A stretch of 64,000 nucleotides of DNA, taken from assembly GCF_036208045.1 (NCBI RefSeq), contig NZ_CP121472.1:1065531-1129530 (forward strand). Reading direction: 5' to 3'. Below, piece after piece: positions 32,969 to 42,111 of the stretch. The DNA comes from Thiorhodovibrio winogradskyi. GTDB taxonomy: Bacteria; Pseudomonadota; Gammaproteobacteria; Chromatiales; Chromatiaceae. The notes below the pieces were generated by a model that was given only the letters and a program-made list of their open reading frames with translations, searched no databases and was not told where the DNA came from. The stretch's first letter is position 1. Each line of letters begins with the position of its first letter. The position numbers and the translations under genes were made by a program.

Positions 32969-33871
32969 CTAGTCGACGAGCTGGCCGCGCACCTTCTCCT
33001 TGAGCGCATCGAAACGCTCGCCGAGCTTGCGCAGCGACTCCTGCTGGAGGGCGGTGGTCTGCCGCAACTCCCGCGACAGGCGCTCGAGGGTGTCGGTATA
33101 GTCCCGATTCCAATCGGCGAGGCCCTGGCGTAGCCGGGTCAGGACGGGATCCTGCTGGCCGTGCTGCTGCTGCGAGTCGTACCCGAACCGATAGTCGACG
33201 ACCGCCTCGGTGACCTCGCCGTGGAAGAGACGGTACAGCTCGACGCGTAGACACTTGCCGGCATAGTTAAAGCGACCATCCTTGACCAAGCGGCGCACGT
33301 TTATGCGGATGCGCGTCGAGCGCAGCAAATGAAGCGGCGCCTGGGTCGCTGCGCGCTTGACCAGTTCGTGATCCTCGGCCAGCTTGAGGCGCTCATCGAA
33401 GCCGCCGATCCGCTCGAACAGGGCACGCGCGATGAAGATCGCGAAGCCGCCGGCGTGGGGATCGGTGCGCAGGCTGAACTTGACATAGAGATTGGCCAAG
33501 TCGAACAGCAGCGCGTCGAGCGGATGATCCGAGTCGGGCTCGAACCAGCAGGTGGCCAGACGGATCCTCTCTGCCTCCATCTCCGCGATCGCCTTCTCCA
33601 AAAAATCCGGCGGCGGCAAGACATCAGCGTCGAAGAAGAAGAGCAGGTCGCCGCGGGCGATTTCCGCGCCACGGTTGCGCCCGACGCCGGGCAGTCCGCC
33701 GTCCGTGAGGACCAGACCGCGTTCGCGCACCAGCTCGCGGGTGCCGTCGCTGGAACCCGCATCGGCGACGATCACCTCGAAGTCGCGGAAGCTCTGGGCG
33801 GCCAAGCGATCAAGCAGCCCCGGCAGCAGCTCGGCCTCGTTGAGGGTCGGGATGACAATGCTGGCCTTCAT
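32969..33871 (-). CDS. GT2 family glycosyltransferase
   Basis: 300 aa. The N-terminal GT-A fold starts MKASIVIPTLNEAELLPGLL, with nucleotide-sugar motif VIVADAGSSDGT and a DxD-like FFDADVLPP. GGFDERLKLAEDHELVKR is the acceptor-side ED motif. The last 60 residues form a predicted coiled coil (RLSRELRQTTALQQESLRK). It follows the GH1 gene by 31 bp and is probably co-transcribed. Acceptor unknown; polysaccharide or glycolipid synthesis is likely. Confidence 0.85.
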   Translation of the reverse strand: MKASIVIPTLNEAELLPGLLDRLAAQSFRDFEVIVADAGSSDGTRELVRERGLVLTDGGLPGVGRNRGAEIARGDLLFFFDADVLPPPDFLEKAIAEMEAERIRLATCWFEPDSDHPLDALLFDLANLYVKFSLRTDPHAGGFAIFIARALFERIGGFDERLKLAEDHELVKRAATQAPLHLLRSTRIRINVRRLVKDGRFNYAGKCLRVELYRLFHGEVTEAVVDYRFGYDSQQQHGQQDPVLTRLRQGLADWNRDYTDTLERLSRELRQTTALQQESLRKLGERFDALKEKVRGQLVD

Positions 33872-33902
33872 GCGGCGTTCTCCCGTGGTTTTTCAGGCTC
33901 AA

Positions 33903-35306
33903 TCAGGGCTCAATCAGATCATGGACGGCATCCTCGGTCCCGTCCAACACCTCTTGCAGCCAGCGCTCGTCGACGTCGAAGCCGCCGGTGCGGCAGATCT
34001 CGGTATACCAGCGGGCACTGGCCTTTGGGGTACGGCGCTGGGTCGCATAGTCGACGTGGACCAATCCGAAGCGCTTCGACAACCCGAATGCCCACTCGAA
34101 ATTGTCGAGCAGGCTCCAGACGAAATAGCCGCGGATATCGCTTCCCTCGTCCAAGGCCTTGCGCAACATGACCAGGTAGGCGGCCAGATAGCGGCGCCGC
34201 GCCGGGTCCCGAACCTCGCCGTCGACGTCGACCCGATCATCGAAGGCGGCGCCGTTTTCGGTCACATAGACCGGCGGATTGCCATAGCGTTCGCGCAGCC
34301 AGGTCAGGGTGGCCAGGAAGCTCTGCGGATAGATCTCCCAGTCCATGTCGGTGTAGCGGACCTTGGGGTCCTCGCTCGCGCCGACACGAAACCCCAGCAC
34401 GGGCGGCCAACCGCGCCTAACGACGATATGCGAGTAATGGTTGACGCCAATGAAATCCACCGGCCGTGAGATCAGCGCCAAGTCCTCTGGTCTCATGCCG
34501 CAGTTGAAAAGCCGCATCAGGCGCCGGATGGTGCGCGGGTAGTGACCACGCAGGATGGGGTCGGCGAAGACCCGGTTGGCCAAGCGATCAAGACGCTCGG
34601 CGATCCAGATATCCTGCCGGCGCTGCGGCAGCACCGGAAACAGGTTCAGCGCCGGGCCGACGCGCGCCTCGGGAGCCTGGGCGCGCAGCGGTTCGAGGGC
34701 GGCGCCATGGGCGAGCAGCAGGTGATGCGCCGCCCGCAGCGCGCGCACCAGGTTACGCCGTCCGGGTGCATGCTGGCCGGCGAGGTAGCCGGCGGCGGTA
34801 ATTGTCATAGGTTCGTTGATGGTTACCCAGTCCTGGACGCGGTCGCCGAGGCGGCGCGCGACCACCTCGGCATACTCAGCAAAGCGCCAGGCCGTCTCCC
34901 GCTGCTCCCAGCCGCCACGCTTATCCTCGAACCAGGGCAGATCCCAATGATAGAGGGTCGCGAAAGGGCGAATCCCGCGCGCGAGCAGGCCGTCGACCAT
35001 GCGCTCGTAGAAATCAAGGCCGCGGTCATTGACCTGCCCTGACGGATCGGTCATCACGCGCGGCCAGGCGATCGAGAAACGATACGCCTGCAGACCGAGA
35101 TCGGCCATCAGGTCGATGTCCTCGCGGTAGTGGCGGTAGTGCTCGCAGGCGACGGCGCCGTCGGTTCCGTCGGAGATCCGCTCCGGTCGCGCGGTGAAGC
35201 GATCCCAAATCGACTCGACCTTGCCATCCGCCGTCGGCGCCCCTTCGATCTGATAGGCCGAAGTCGCCGCCCCCCACAGCAACCTTTTGGGAAATTGAAC
35301 ACGCAT
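33903..35306 (-). CDS. GH1 family beta-glucosidase
   Basis: 467 aa retaining glycoside hydrolase. Start at MRVQFPKRLLWGAATSAYQI, chosen because a CTGGAGGAT Shine-Dalgarno precedes it; an in-frame upstream extension lacks support. The acid/base motif TINEP and the nucleophile motif YVTENGAAF are intact, as is the N-terminal WGAATSAYQIEGA signature. No signal peptide, so cytoplasmic. Likely hydrolyses beta-glucosides or disaccharides; substrate not predictable. Confidence 0.92.
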   Translation of the reverse strand: MRVQFPKRLLWGAATSAYQIEGAPTADGKVESIWDRFTARPERISDGTDGAVACEHYRHYREDIDLMADLGLQAYRFSIAWPRVMTDPSGQVNDRGLDFYERMVDGLLARGIRPFATLYHWDLPWFEDKRGGWEQRETAWRFAEYAEVVARRLGDRVQDWVTINEPMTITAAGYLAGQHAPGRRNLVRALRAAHHLLLAHGAALEPLRAQAPEARVGPALNLFPVLPQRRQDIWIAERLDRLANRVFADPILRGHYPRTIRRLMRLFNCGMRPEDLALISRPVDFIGVNHYSHIVVRRGWPPVLGFRVGASEDPKVRYTDMDWEIYPQSFLATLTWLRERYGNPPVYVTENGAAFDDRVDVDGEVRDPARRRYLAAYLVMLRKALDEGSDIRGYFVWSLLDNFEWAFGLSKRFGLVHVDYATQRRTPKASARWYTEICRTGGFDVDERWLQEVLDGTEDAVHDLIEP

Positions 35307-35327
35307 CTTAATCCTCCAGAGTGTTTG

Positions 35328-35356
35328 ATTATAAGCAAAAATCATTCCAGAAAGCA
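35328..35356 (-). promoter_or_regulatory. Possible promoter of the GH1-GT2 operon
   Basis: On the minus strand a perfect TATAAT (35328-35333) lies about 20 bp upstream of the GH1 start. The best -35 at 17-bp spacing is TGCTTT (35351-35356), a weak match. Confidence 0.4.
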
Positions 35357-35425
35357 GGGCGCGGATCGGTTCGCGCGCGGACCGCGTAATCACTTTATTG
35401 GATGCCGCGGGCGCGAACCTGCTCA

Positions 35426-35490
35426 GCCGAGATGCTCGGCAGGGATGCGCGCGGCGATCAATGGCTTTGCGCTACGGGTGAAATCACCCG
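35426..35490. other. Two small perfect hairpins upstream of the encapsulin operon
   Basis: GCCGAG-ATG-CTCGGC (35426-35440) and CGGGTG-AAAT-CACCCG (35475-35490). Neither is followed by a T-run. They lie in the ~380-bp gap between the divergent GH1 and ferritin genes. The operon promoter must be in this gap, but no clear -35/-10 pair or Fur box is visible. Confidence 0.35.
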
Positions 35491-35690
35491 CTTAATGGTT
35501 GTAATGCCCCAGCCTCATCCGGCCTGAGGCCCTGATCCCCGCCGTATCGGCACTGACCGGCGCTCACCAGAAAATCGGCACCGACTTTGCTGCATGGGTG
35601 GCGCGCCATCATGCCGCATCAGCCCCCTCGCGCCGCGCCATGAAGCGCCAATCTCGCAATGTGACCCATCAACCAAGGAGCCGAATCCCG

Positions 35691-36140
35691 ATGGCAGATT
35701 CCGCCCAAGGCCTCCATGAAGAGGCGTCCGAGTTGAGCGCGCTCACCCGTGATGTGCACCGTGCGCTGATATCACTCCAAGAGGAGCTCGAAGCCGTGGA
35801 CTGGTATCGCCAGCGCGCCGAGGCCTGTCGCGACGACGAGCTGCGCGAGGTGCTCTTGCACAACATGCGCGAAGAAATCGAGCACGGCTCAATGCTGCTG
35901 GAATGGCTGCGGCGTTGCGATGCCACCTTCAACCAGCACCTGCGCACCTACCTTTTCACTGACTTACCCATCACCGAAGCCGAGGAGGCCGCGACGAGCG
36001 GCGTCGGAGACGCGGGCGCCAACAGCCCAGAAAGCGCGAAGCCCGCGGCCGCTTCGGCTGTCACGCCGGCTGCCGCCCCGCCTGCCTTCCCTCCGGCTCT
36101 TACCCTTGGCAGCCTCAAACAAGATCGGGAGGTGACATGA
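35691..36140 (+). CDS. Encapsulated ferritin-like protein (EncFtn)
   Basis: 149 aa cargo protein of an encapsulin nanocompartment. Start at MADSAQGLHEEASELS, preceded by AAGGAG. Two helices carry the ferroxidase pattern: EEELEAVDWYRQRAEA-like helix 1 (LQEELEAVDWYRQ) and helix 2 LHNMREEIEHGSMLLEW with the ExxH ligands. After RTYLFTDLPI comes an Ala/Pro-rich linker and the C-terminal encapsulation peptide LTLGSLKQ. In the family, EncFtn forms annular decamers and oxidises Fe(II) for storage inside the shell. Coupled to the shell gene by overlap. Confidence 0.9.
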   Translation: MADSAQGLHEEASELSALTRDVHRALISLQEELEAVDWYRQRAEACRDDELREVLLHNMREEIEHGSMLLEWLRRCDATFNQHLRTYLFTDLPITEAEEAATSGVGDAGANSPESAKPAAASAVTPAAAPPAFPPALTLGSLKQDREVT

Positions 36141-36946
36141 TGATCTATCTGAACCGTGCGGCCGCAGGCCTGCCGGAAACCGTCTGGGAGCGCATTGATG
36201 AGAGCGCGCTCAAGGCCGCGAGCGAGGTGCTCACCGGCCGCCGCTTCCTGGATCTCGACGGTCCCTATGGGCTTGGGCTCACGAGCATTGAGGCTGGCCC
36301 GGAAACCATTGCCGCGGACGGCGGCGACGAGCTGGCCACCACCATCGGCAGCCGGGCCTTGCCGGTGCCACTGCTGCAGCATTCATTCAGCCTCAGCCGG
36401 CGGCGGGTCGAGGGCCACCTCGGGCTTGCGCTCCCACTCGACCTGCGCGCGGCGGAGGATGCGGCCGAGGCCGTTGCCCGACGGGAAGAGCAGGTCATTT
36501 ACAACGGCGTGCCAGAGCTTGGCCTGGAAGGCCTACTGACCGCGAACGGCCGCGCTACCTCGGCCGGTGGCGATTGGAGCCAGGTGGAGCAGGCGCTCGA
36601 TGATGTGCTGAACGCGGTCAACAAGCTGGATGCGAACGGCTTCAGCGGCCCTTACGCATTGGCCCTGTCACCGCCACGCTACAACGCCCTGTTCCGTCGC
36701 TACCAATGCGGCGACATGCTGCAGGTCGACCATCTGAGGCGACTCTGCGAGGCTGGCGTCTACAAGGCTGCCATCGACGGCGCTGTTCTGGTCGACCCCC
36801 GCGTCGGCGAGATCAAGATCGGACAGGATCTGCGCGTCGGCTTTGCCGCGAGCGATGGCATCCACCTCAAGCTGTTCATCTCCGAAAGCCTGGTCTTTCT
36901 GCTCGATGATCCAGCGGCGATCTGCACCCTGGAAGAGAGCCGCTGA
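36137..36946 (+). CDS. Family 1 encapsulin shell protein
   Basis: 269 aa HK97-fold protein that self-assembles into an icosahedral shell. Family marks include RAAAGLPETVWERIDE at the N-terminus, the DLDGPYGLG loop, the E-loop region with SFSLSRRRVE, and the C-terminal LFISESLVFLL. Starts inside the EncFtn stop (ATGATG, either Met possible), so shell and cargo are translationally coupled. Predicted function: iron sequestration and protection from oxidative stress. Confidence 0.92.
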   Translation: MMIYLNRAAAGLPETVWERIDESALKAASEVLTGRRFLDLDGPYGLGLTSIEAGPETIAADGGDELATTIGSRALPVPLLQHSFSLSRRRVEGHLGLALPLDLRAAEDAAEAVARREEQVIYNGVPELGLEGLLTANGRATSAGGDWSQVEQALDDVLNAVNKLDANGFSGPYALALSPPRYNALFRRYQCGDMLQVDHLRRLCEAGVYKAAIDGAVLVDPRVGEIKIGQDLRVGFAASDGIHLKLFISESLVFLLDDPAAICTLEESR

Positions 36947-36957
36947 GGGGACATCCA

Positions 36958-38985
36958 ATGCGAGAGCAAGAACAAGCACAAGAGCAGGAGCCCGAAGGTC
37001 AGGATCAGCACGCGCACCACGACCATGGCGCCATGATCGCCGACTTCCGCCGGCGCTTCTGGATCTCGGTGCTGTTGACGGTGCCGATCCTGCTGCTGTC
37101 GCCTTTGATTCAGTCTTTTCTCGGACTGACCGATGCGCTCGCCTTTCCCGGCGATCAGTCTGCCCTGCTCGCCCTCTCCACCGCGGTGTTCCTCTATGGA
37201 GGCTGGCCGTTCCTGACCGGCCTCCTGTCTGAGCTGCGCGCCGGCGCGCCCGGCATGATGACCCTGATCGCCCTGGCGATCACCGTCGCCTATGGCTATT
37301 CAGCGGCCGTTGTGCTCGGACTCGAAGGCAAGGTGTTCTTCTGGGAGCTCGCCACCCTGGTCGATGTGATGCTGCTCGGCCACTGGATCGAGATGAAGTC
37401 GGTGATGGGGGCCTCGAGCGCGCTGGAGAGCCTGGTGCAGATGATGCCAGACCGGGCGCTGCGCCTCGACGACAGCGGCAAGGTCAAGGAGGTGCCGATC
37501 AGCGAGCTGCACAAGGGCGACCGCGTGCGGGTCCACCCCGGCGAGAAGGTACCGGTCGACGGCACCATCGTCGAGGGCAAGACCAGCCTGAACGAGTCCA
37601 TGCTCACCGGTGAGTCCCGCCCGGTCGAGAAGGGTGAAGGCGACGAGGCCGTCGGCGGTGCCATCAACGGCGAGGGCAGCATCACGCTGGAGGTGCGGAA
37701 GACCGGCGCCGACACCTACCTGTCACAGGTGGTCGAGACGGTGCGCCAGGCGCAGGCGTCGCGCTCAGGCGCACAGAATTTGGCCGATCGCGCCGCGGCC
37801 TGGCTGACCTATATCGCCCTCTCGGCTGGCGTGATCACACTGGGTACCTGGCTCTTCGTTGGCTACGCCTTCGACTTTGCGCTCGAGCGCATGGTCACCG
37901 TGATGGTCATCACCTGCCCGCATGCCCTCGGCCTCGCGGTGCCGCTGGTCGTGGCCGTCAGTACCAGCCTGGCCGCCGGCCGTGGTCTGCTGATTCGCGA
38001 GCGCGCCGGCTTTGAGCGCGCGCGCAAGCTTGACGCGGTCGTCTTTGATAAGACCGGCACCCTGACCGCGGGGCGCTTCGGCGTTCAGGGGGTCACCCGC
38101 TTCGGCGACCTGGATGAGAACGAAATGCTGCGCTTGGCCGCAGGCCTGGAGGCTCGCTCCGAGCACCCCATCGCCCAGGGTATCGTCGAGGCGGCGCGGG
38201 ACAAGGGGCTGCAGATCCCAGAGGCCAGCGAGTTCGAGAATCTTTCCGGCCGTGGTGCCAAGGCCCAAGTCGAGGGCCGCCTGATCCGTGTAGTCAGCCC
38301 CGGTTATCTGCGCGAGCAGGCGATATCGGTCGATGAGGACGCGGTGGCCCCGCTGCGCGAGGGCGGCAAGACGCTGGTCTACCTGCTGGAGGATGAGCGA
38401 CCGCTCGGCGCCATCGCGCTCGCGGACCTGATCCGCGATGAGTCGCGCGAGGCCATCAGCCGTCTCCAGGCGATGGGCATCGACTGCCTGATGCTCACCG
38501 GCGATGCCGATGCCGTGGCCAAGTCGGTCGCTGACGAGCTGGGCCTGAGCGAATACTTCGCCGAGGTGCTACCGGACGAGAAGGCCAAGCGCATCGAAGC
38601 GGTTCAGCGTGGCGGGCGCATCGTCGCCATGGTCGGCGACGGCGTCAACGATGCCCCGGCACTGGTGCAGGCCGACCTCGGCATCGCCATTGGCGCTGGC
38701 ACCGATGTGGCGGTCGAGTCGGCCGATATCGTCCTGGTCGAATCCGACCCTAAGCGCGTCGCCGATGTGATCGAGCTCTCGCGGGCCACCTTCGGCAAGA
38801 TGATCCAGAACCTGTTCTGGGCGACTGGCTATAACGCTGCGGCTATCCCGCTCGCAGCCGGGGTTGGCTATGGTTCCGGCATCCTGCTGAGCCCCGCCGT
38901 CGGCGCTGCATTGATGTCGCTGTCGACCGTCATCGTCGCCATCAATGCCAAGCTGCTCGGGCGCTTCAAGCCCTCGGGTGCCTGA
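36958..38985 (+). CDS. CPH-type (P1B-3-like) heavy-metal ATPase, CopB family
   Basis: 675 aa P-type ATPase. His-rich cytoplasmic N-tail (QHAHHDHG) instead of a CxxC domain. The transmembrane metal motif is CPH (residues 320-322, TCPHALG), as in CopB-type pumps. Phosphorylation motif DKTGTLT starts at Asp364; TGES and [10 protein letters not shown] are intact. CopB-like proteins export copper by family precedent; the metal here is unproven. It begins 11 bp after the encapsulin gene with a GAGGGG Shine-Dalgarno, so an iron/metal homeostasis operon is likely. Confidence 0.9.
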   Translation: MREQEQAQEQEPEGQDQHAHHDHGAMIADFRRRFWISVLLTVPILLLSPLIQSFLGLTDALAFPGDQSALLALSTAVFLYGGWPFLTGLLSELRAGAPGMMTLIALAITVAYGYSAAVVLGLEGKVFFWELATLVDVMLLGHWIEMKSVMGASSALESLVQMMPDRALRLDDSGKVKEVPISELHKGDRVRVHPGEKVPVDGTIVEGKTSLNESMLTGESRPVEKGEGDEAVGGAINGEGSITLEVRKTGADTYLSQVVETVRQAQASRSGAQNLADRAAAWLTYIALSAGVITLGTWLFVGYAFDFALERMVTVMVITCPHALGLAVPLVVAVSTSLAAGRGLLIRERAGFERARKLDAVVFDKTGTLTAGRFGVQGVTRFGDLDENEMLRLAAGLEARSEHPIAQGIVEAARDKGLQIPEASEFENLSGRGAKAQVEGRLIRVVSPGYLREQAISVDEDAVAPLREGGKTLVYLLEDERPLGAIALADLIRDESREAISRLQAMGIDCLMLTGDADAVAKSVADELGLSEYFAEVLPDEKAKRIEAVQRGGRIVAMVGDGVNDAPALVQADLGIAIGAGTDVAVESADIVLVESDPKRVADVIELSRATFGKMIQNLFWATGYNAAAIPLAAGVGYGSGILLSPAVGAALMSLSTVIVAINAKLLGRFKPSGA

Positions 38986-39006
38986 AACAAGGTACGCCGT
39001 TCAGGC
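38980..39006. terminator. Hairpin spanning both convergent stop codons
   Basis: GCCTGAA (38980-38986) pairs perfectly with TTCAGGC (39000-39006). The stem contains the ATPase stop and the stop of the facing PRC-barrel gene. Short, without a long T-run; possibly a bidirectional 3'-end structure. Confidence 0.4.
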
Positions 39007-39783
39007 CGGCTCGTAGAGGTACACCTGAGCACGCTCGTCGAATGCCACGGGACTCGGCATCGCCGGGGATGCGCGCAGCTCCCGCGCACCAACCGTCAGA
39101 TGCAAGGTCTCTCCAGCAGGGTCAAGCCAATTGATCGATTGTCGTGACACCAAGCACGGCTGTTCGCTGCCGTGAGGGTCCGCGGCAGAAGGGCCACCAG
39201 CGGTGGTGCTGGGCCCACTCATGCTCAGATCCAGGTAGGCCAGCGCCCAGTCACGATCATCGAAGACCAAGTCATTGAGGGTCACGGCCACTCCGTCCGC
39301 CGTCTCGACGCTCCACCCGAGGAGGGTTTCAGCCCGTAGCACATCGTCCGCCGACAGATCCGTCTCCGCACCCAGATCTGCCGCGACCTCGGATTCAACC
39401 TCATCGGCCGGCGCCGGTGGCGGTTCGACGACGACGTCGGGGTCGATCTCGGCACGCCAATGTGCGGCCCAGTCGGGCGGCAAGGCGTCTTCATCACCGA
39501 AACCGGCGAGCCCATCCTCGGTCGCCATCGTGGGGCTTGAGAGGAGCGTCTCGGCATCGGCGTCCAGGTCAAGCTCAGCCCGCGCCTCATCATAGCCGAC
39601 CACCATGCGTGGGGCGATCAGCAACTCGCGCGCCGGCGCCCAGCCTTCCGCCTCGGCCGCGAGCAGCCGAATGGTCCATTGATCGGTATCGAGCAGGGCG
39701 TCGCGCAGCCCGGCCGTCATGCCGTCAGTGGTGCGCAAACGCCAGCCGAAGAGATTGGTTAGTGACAGATAACTCTGATTCAT
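39001..39783 (-). CDS. PRC-barrel domain protein (two domains)
   Basis: 260 aa soluble protein with two PRC-barrel modules: residues ~4-60 (LTNLFGWRLRTTDGMTAGL) and ~148-240 (AETLLGWSVETADGVAVTL). An acidic, low-complexity linker (DEVESEVAADLGAETD) separates them. PRC barrels occur in photosynthetic reaction-centre subunit H and RimM, and in stress-related proteins of phototrophs. No partner can be named. A GGAG precedes the ATG. It is probably in the same minus-strand group as the genes up to 41431. Confidence 0.8.
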   Translation of the reverse strand: MNQSYLSLTNLFGWRLRTTDGMTAGLRDALLDTDQWTIRLLAAEAEGWAPARELLIAPRMVVGYDEARAELDLDADAETLLSSPTMATEDGLAGFGDEDALPPDWAAHWRAEIDPDVVVEPPPAPADEVESEVAADLGAETDLSADDVLRAETLLGWSVETADGVAVTLNDLVFDDRDWALAYLDLSMSGPSTTAGGPSAADPHGSEQPCLVSRQSINWLDPAGETLHLTVGARELRASPAMPSPVAFDERAQVYLYEPA

Positions 39784-39809
39784 CGAGTGCTCCGTGAGTG
39801 CTTTTTTCG

Positions 39810-40027
39810 CTAGTTCCGACCACTGCGCTGACGGTGTTGCGAGATCAACGGCTCGGCCTGCTCATCGCGCCAGAGCGCGTGGCAGGTCGGCGAGCAAAAG
39901 GCTAGGGGTAGTCTTGCCCCTCGGGATGCAGCGCCTCATCAGGCGGTATCTCCTGCTGACACTGCTCGCAGTGGAGTGGTTTTGGCCAGCCGCTTTGCCG
40001 ACCTGCGTTGTCATCGTTGGCTGTCAT
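39810..40027 (-). pseudogene. Small CxxC zinc protein, frameshifted
   Basis: Starts MTANDDNAGRQSGW after a GAGG Shine-Dalgarno, reaches LHCEQCQQEIPPDEA and stops at codon 42 (39902-39904). In the neighbouring frame the sequence continues FCSPTCHALWRDEQ to a stop at 39810. Two CxxC/CxxxC pairs would make a treble-clef-like zinc site of about 70 aa. One missing base in a C-run around 39905 explains the break. It could be a sequencing error or a recent mutation. Confidence 0.65.
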
Positions 40028-40039
40028 CGCGGTCCTCGC

Positions 40040-41431
40040 TTAGGTTGCTGTGTGCAAGCCCTCGGCCTCCCAACCGGTCATGCCGCCAAGGACGTTGTAG
40101 ACCTCGCGATAACCGCGGGTCTTGAGCAGGCTGGCGGCGACCGATGAGCGGTAACCGCTGCCGCAGATCGCGGCGATAGGCCTGTCCTTGGGCAGCTCGT
40201 CGGCGCGCTTGACAAGCTCGGCGCCGGTGATGTGCCGCGCTTGCGGGATGTGACCAGCGCTCCACTCGGCCGGCTGGCGCACATCGAGCACGAGCAGATC
40301 GCGGTCCTGATCGAGCGCTCGGCGAAGCTGGTGCACCGTCCACTGCGGCAAGACGTCGATCGGCTGGCCGGCGGTGCGCCAGGCGAACATGCCGCCGCCC
40401 AGCCAGCCGCGCGGCAGCGGATAGCCGATCCGCAACAGCTGCCAGCAGACCTCCCAGAGATCGCCGGCGCGGTCGAGTACTAAGATCAGATCAGTATCCG
40501 ACGGCAGCACACTGCCAGCCCAGGTTGCAAAGCTGTTGCCGATACCAACGTTAATCGCGCCCGGAATGTGGGCCGAAAAGGCCTCCGGGCTGCGGCAGTC
40601 GAGGATCAGTGCGCCCTCGTCCCGCGCCTTCTCAAACTCCTCGATGCCGAGCGGCGGCGGATCGGCCAGCACGCCGAGCAGTGGCGGACCCTCGGTATTG
40701 AGCTTACGCATCCGTGGCCAATACGGGGGTACCGCGGGTAGATCGGTCAGGTCCATGCACTGACGGACGAATTCGGCACTCGACGACAGGCTGCTCAGCA
40801 CCTGATTCAGGCGCCTTTCATAGCCGATCGTGGTCGATAGCCGGCTGCCGATATTGCCGCCGCAAAGCGAACCGGAGACATGGGTCGGGAAGACCTCGAC
40901 GAAATCCGGCAGTGGCAGGATCTTGTGCTGCAGCGTCTCGCAGAAGGCTTCAGCGCCCTTGCGTGTCTCCTCTTCACCGCCCAGCAGGTCTGGCCGCGCC
41001 AGATCGCCGACCAAGAGCGCCCCGCCCGAGAACAGGATCGCTGGCTCGTCGCCGCGCGAGCGGTCGGTGACCAGCAGACTGATGTGCTCTGGCGTGTGTC
41101 CCGGGGTGTGCATCAGCTCGAAGCGCACCTCGCCCATCTCGAGCGTCTCGCCGTCGTCCATCGCCCGCACCGGATAGCCGACCTCGGCCCGTGCGCCGGC
41201 GAGGAGTTGGACCTCGCCCCGCGCGGGCAGCTCGCAGATGCCGCTCAGGTAGTCATTGTGCTGATGGGTATCGCAGGCGTAGCGAATGCGCATACCTTGC
41301 TCGCGCGCCTCGGCGAAATAGGTCTCGACATCGCGGCGCACATCGAGCACAAGGGCTTCTCCAGAGTCTTCAGAACCGACCAGATAGGAAGCATGGCCGA
41401 GACTCGGCAGGTAAAACTGTTTGAAGAACAT
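40040..41431 (-). CDS. MBL-fold hydrolase with two rhodanese domains
   Basis: 463 aa. Residues 1-250 form a metallo-beta-lactamase fold related to persulfide dioxygenases/glyoxalase II, with THQHNDYLSG and HTPGHTPEHISLLV as metal ligands. Rhodanese domain 1 (~265-355) lacks the catalytic Cys: its loop reads LVLDRAGDL. Rhodanese domain 2 (~370-463) keeps it in AAICGSGYRSS. Fits sulfane-sulfur handling, apt for a sulfur oxidiser, but the substrate is inferred from family only. Confidence 0.87.
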   Translation of the reverse strand: MFFKQFYLPSLGHASYLVGSEDSGEALVLDVRRDVETYFAEAREQGMRIRYACDTHQHNDYLSGICELPARGEVQLLAGARAEVGYPVRAMDDGETLEMGEVRFELMHTPGHTPEHISLLVTDRSRGDEPAILFSGGALLVGDLARPDLLGGEEETRKGAEAFCETLQHKILPLPDFVEVFPTHVSGSLCGGNIGSRLSTTIGYERRLNQVLSSLSSSAEFVRQCMDLTDLPAVPPYWPRMRKLNTEGPPLLGVLADPPPLGIEEFEKARDEGALILDCRSPEAFSAHIPGAINVGIGNSFATWAGSVLPSDTDLILVLDRAGDLWEVCWQLLRIGYPLPRGWLGGGMFAWRTAGQPIDVLPQWTVHQLRRALDQDRDLLVLDVRQPAEWSAGHIPQARHITGAELVKRADELPKDRPIAAICGSGYRSSVAASLLKTRGYREVYNVLGGMTGWEAEGLHTAT

Positions 41432-42111
41432 CGAGGCGCTCCTTCAGCAAGGGAATTGTTCAGCTTCCGTATTGAAAGCAAAGGTTGCGCCAGTTCTTAC
41501 ACCAGCCAGCCCATTGGCCCGTCAGACGCTTCACGCAGCGCTACCCGAGTGCTCGGTCAATCCAACCAGCGATGGTCGCTATCAACCAGCGAACAGTTCA
41601 AATCCCCCGCTCTGTCTAACTGAAACCAGTTGAGACACGACCAAGACACCCTGGCACTGCTATTACAGGTGGTATTGATCACCGAGCGATTGCTCATTCA
41701 GCTGGATCATGTCTTCACTATCCCGGAAAAACGAGATTTGCACATTCTCGGAGACGAAATCCGCCTCAAGCCGATCTCAACGCTGAGAGGATTGCCGGAC
41801 GTGATCACGATCTTTCTGCGCTCACTGAACGAGCATTGGAATGGCAGGCTGATCGGTCATCGTCTCTGGCTACGATGGCGATGGTTCGGCGGCCCTCTGT
41901 GGGATACGCTCATAGGTCCATCGCGGAGCGCGAGGTTTTGCGCAAGGCAAACGAAGATTGCGAGCGCCGAATCACAGCACTCAAAGCCGGTACGCCAGGC
42001 AAAACGGCTTTCGCTGCGTAGCCTTTATATACCCTTTATGGCAGCGATTTACACGATTGCTTGCTGGTGCGGGAGATTGTGGTGGGCAAATGAGGCTGTC
42101 TCCCTGGGCCC
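41432..42111. other. Unassigned region with decayed open frames
   Basis: About 680 bp. A plus-strand frame from 41630 includes ITERLLIQLDHVFTIPEKRD; another, around 41840-42020, includes SIAEREVLRKANEDCERRI. Neither matches a family I recognise and they overlap in different frames, suggesting degenerated sequence. Confidence 0.35.
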
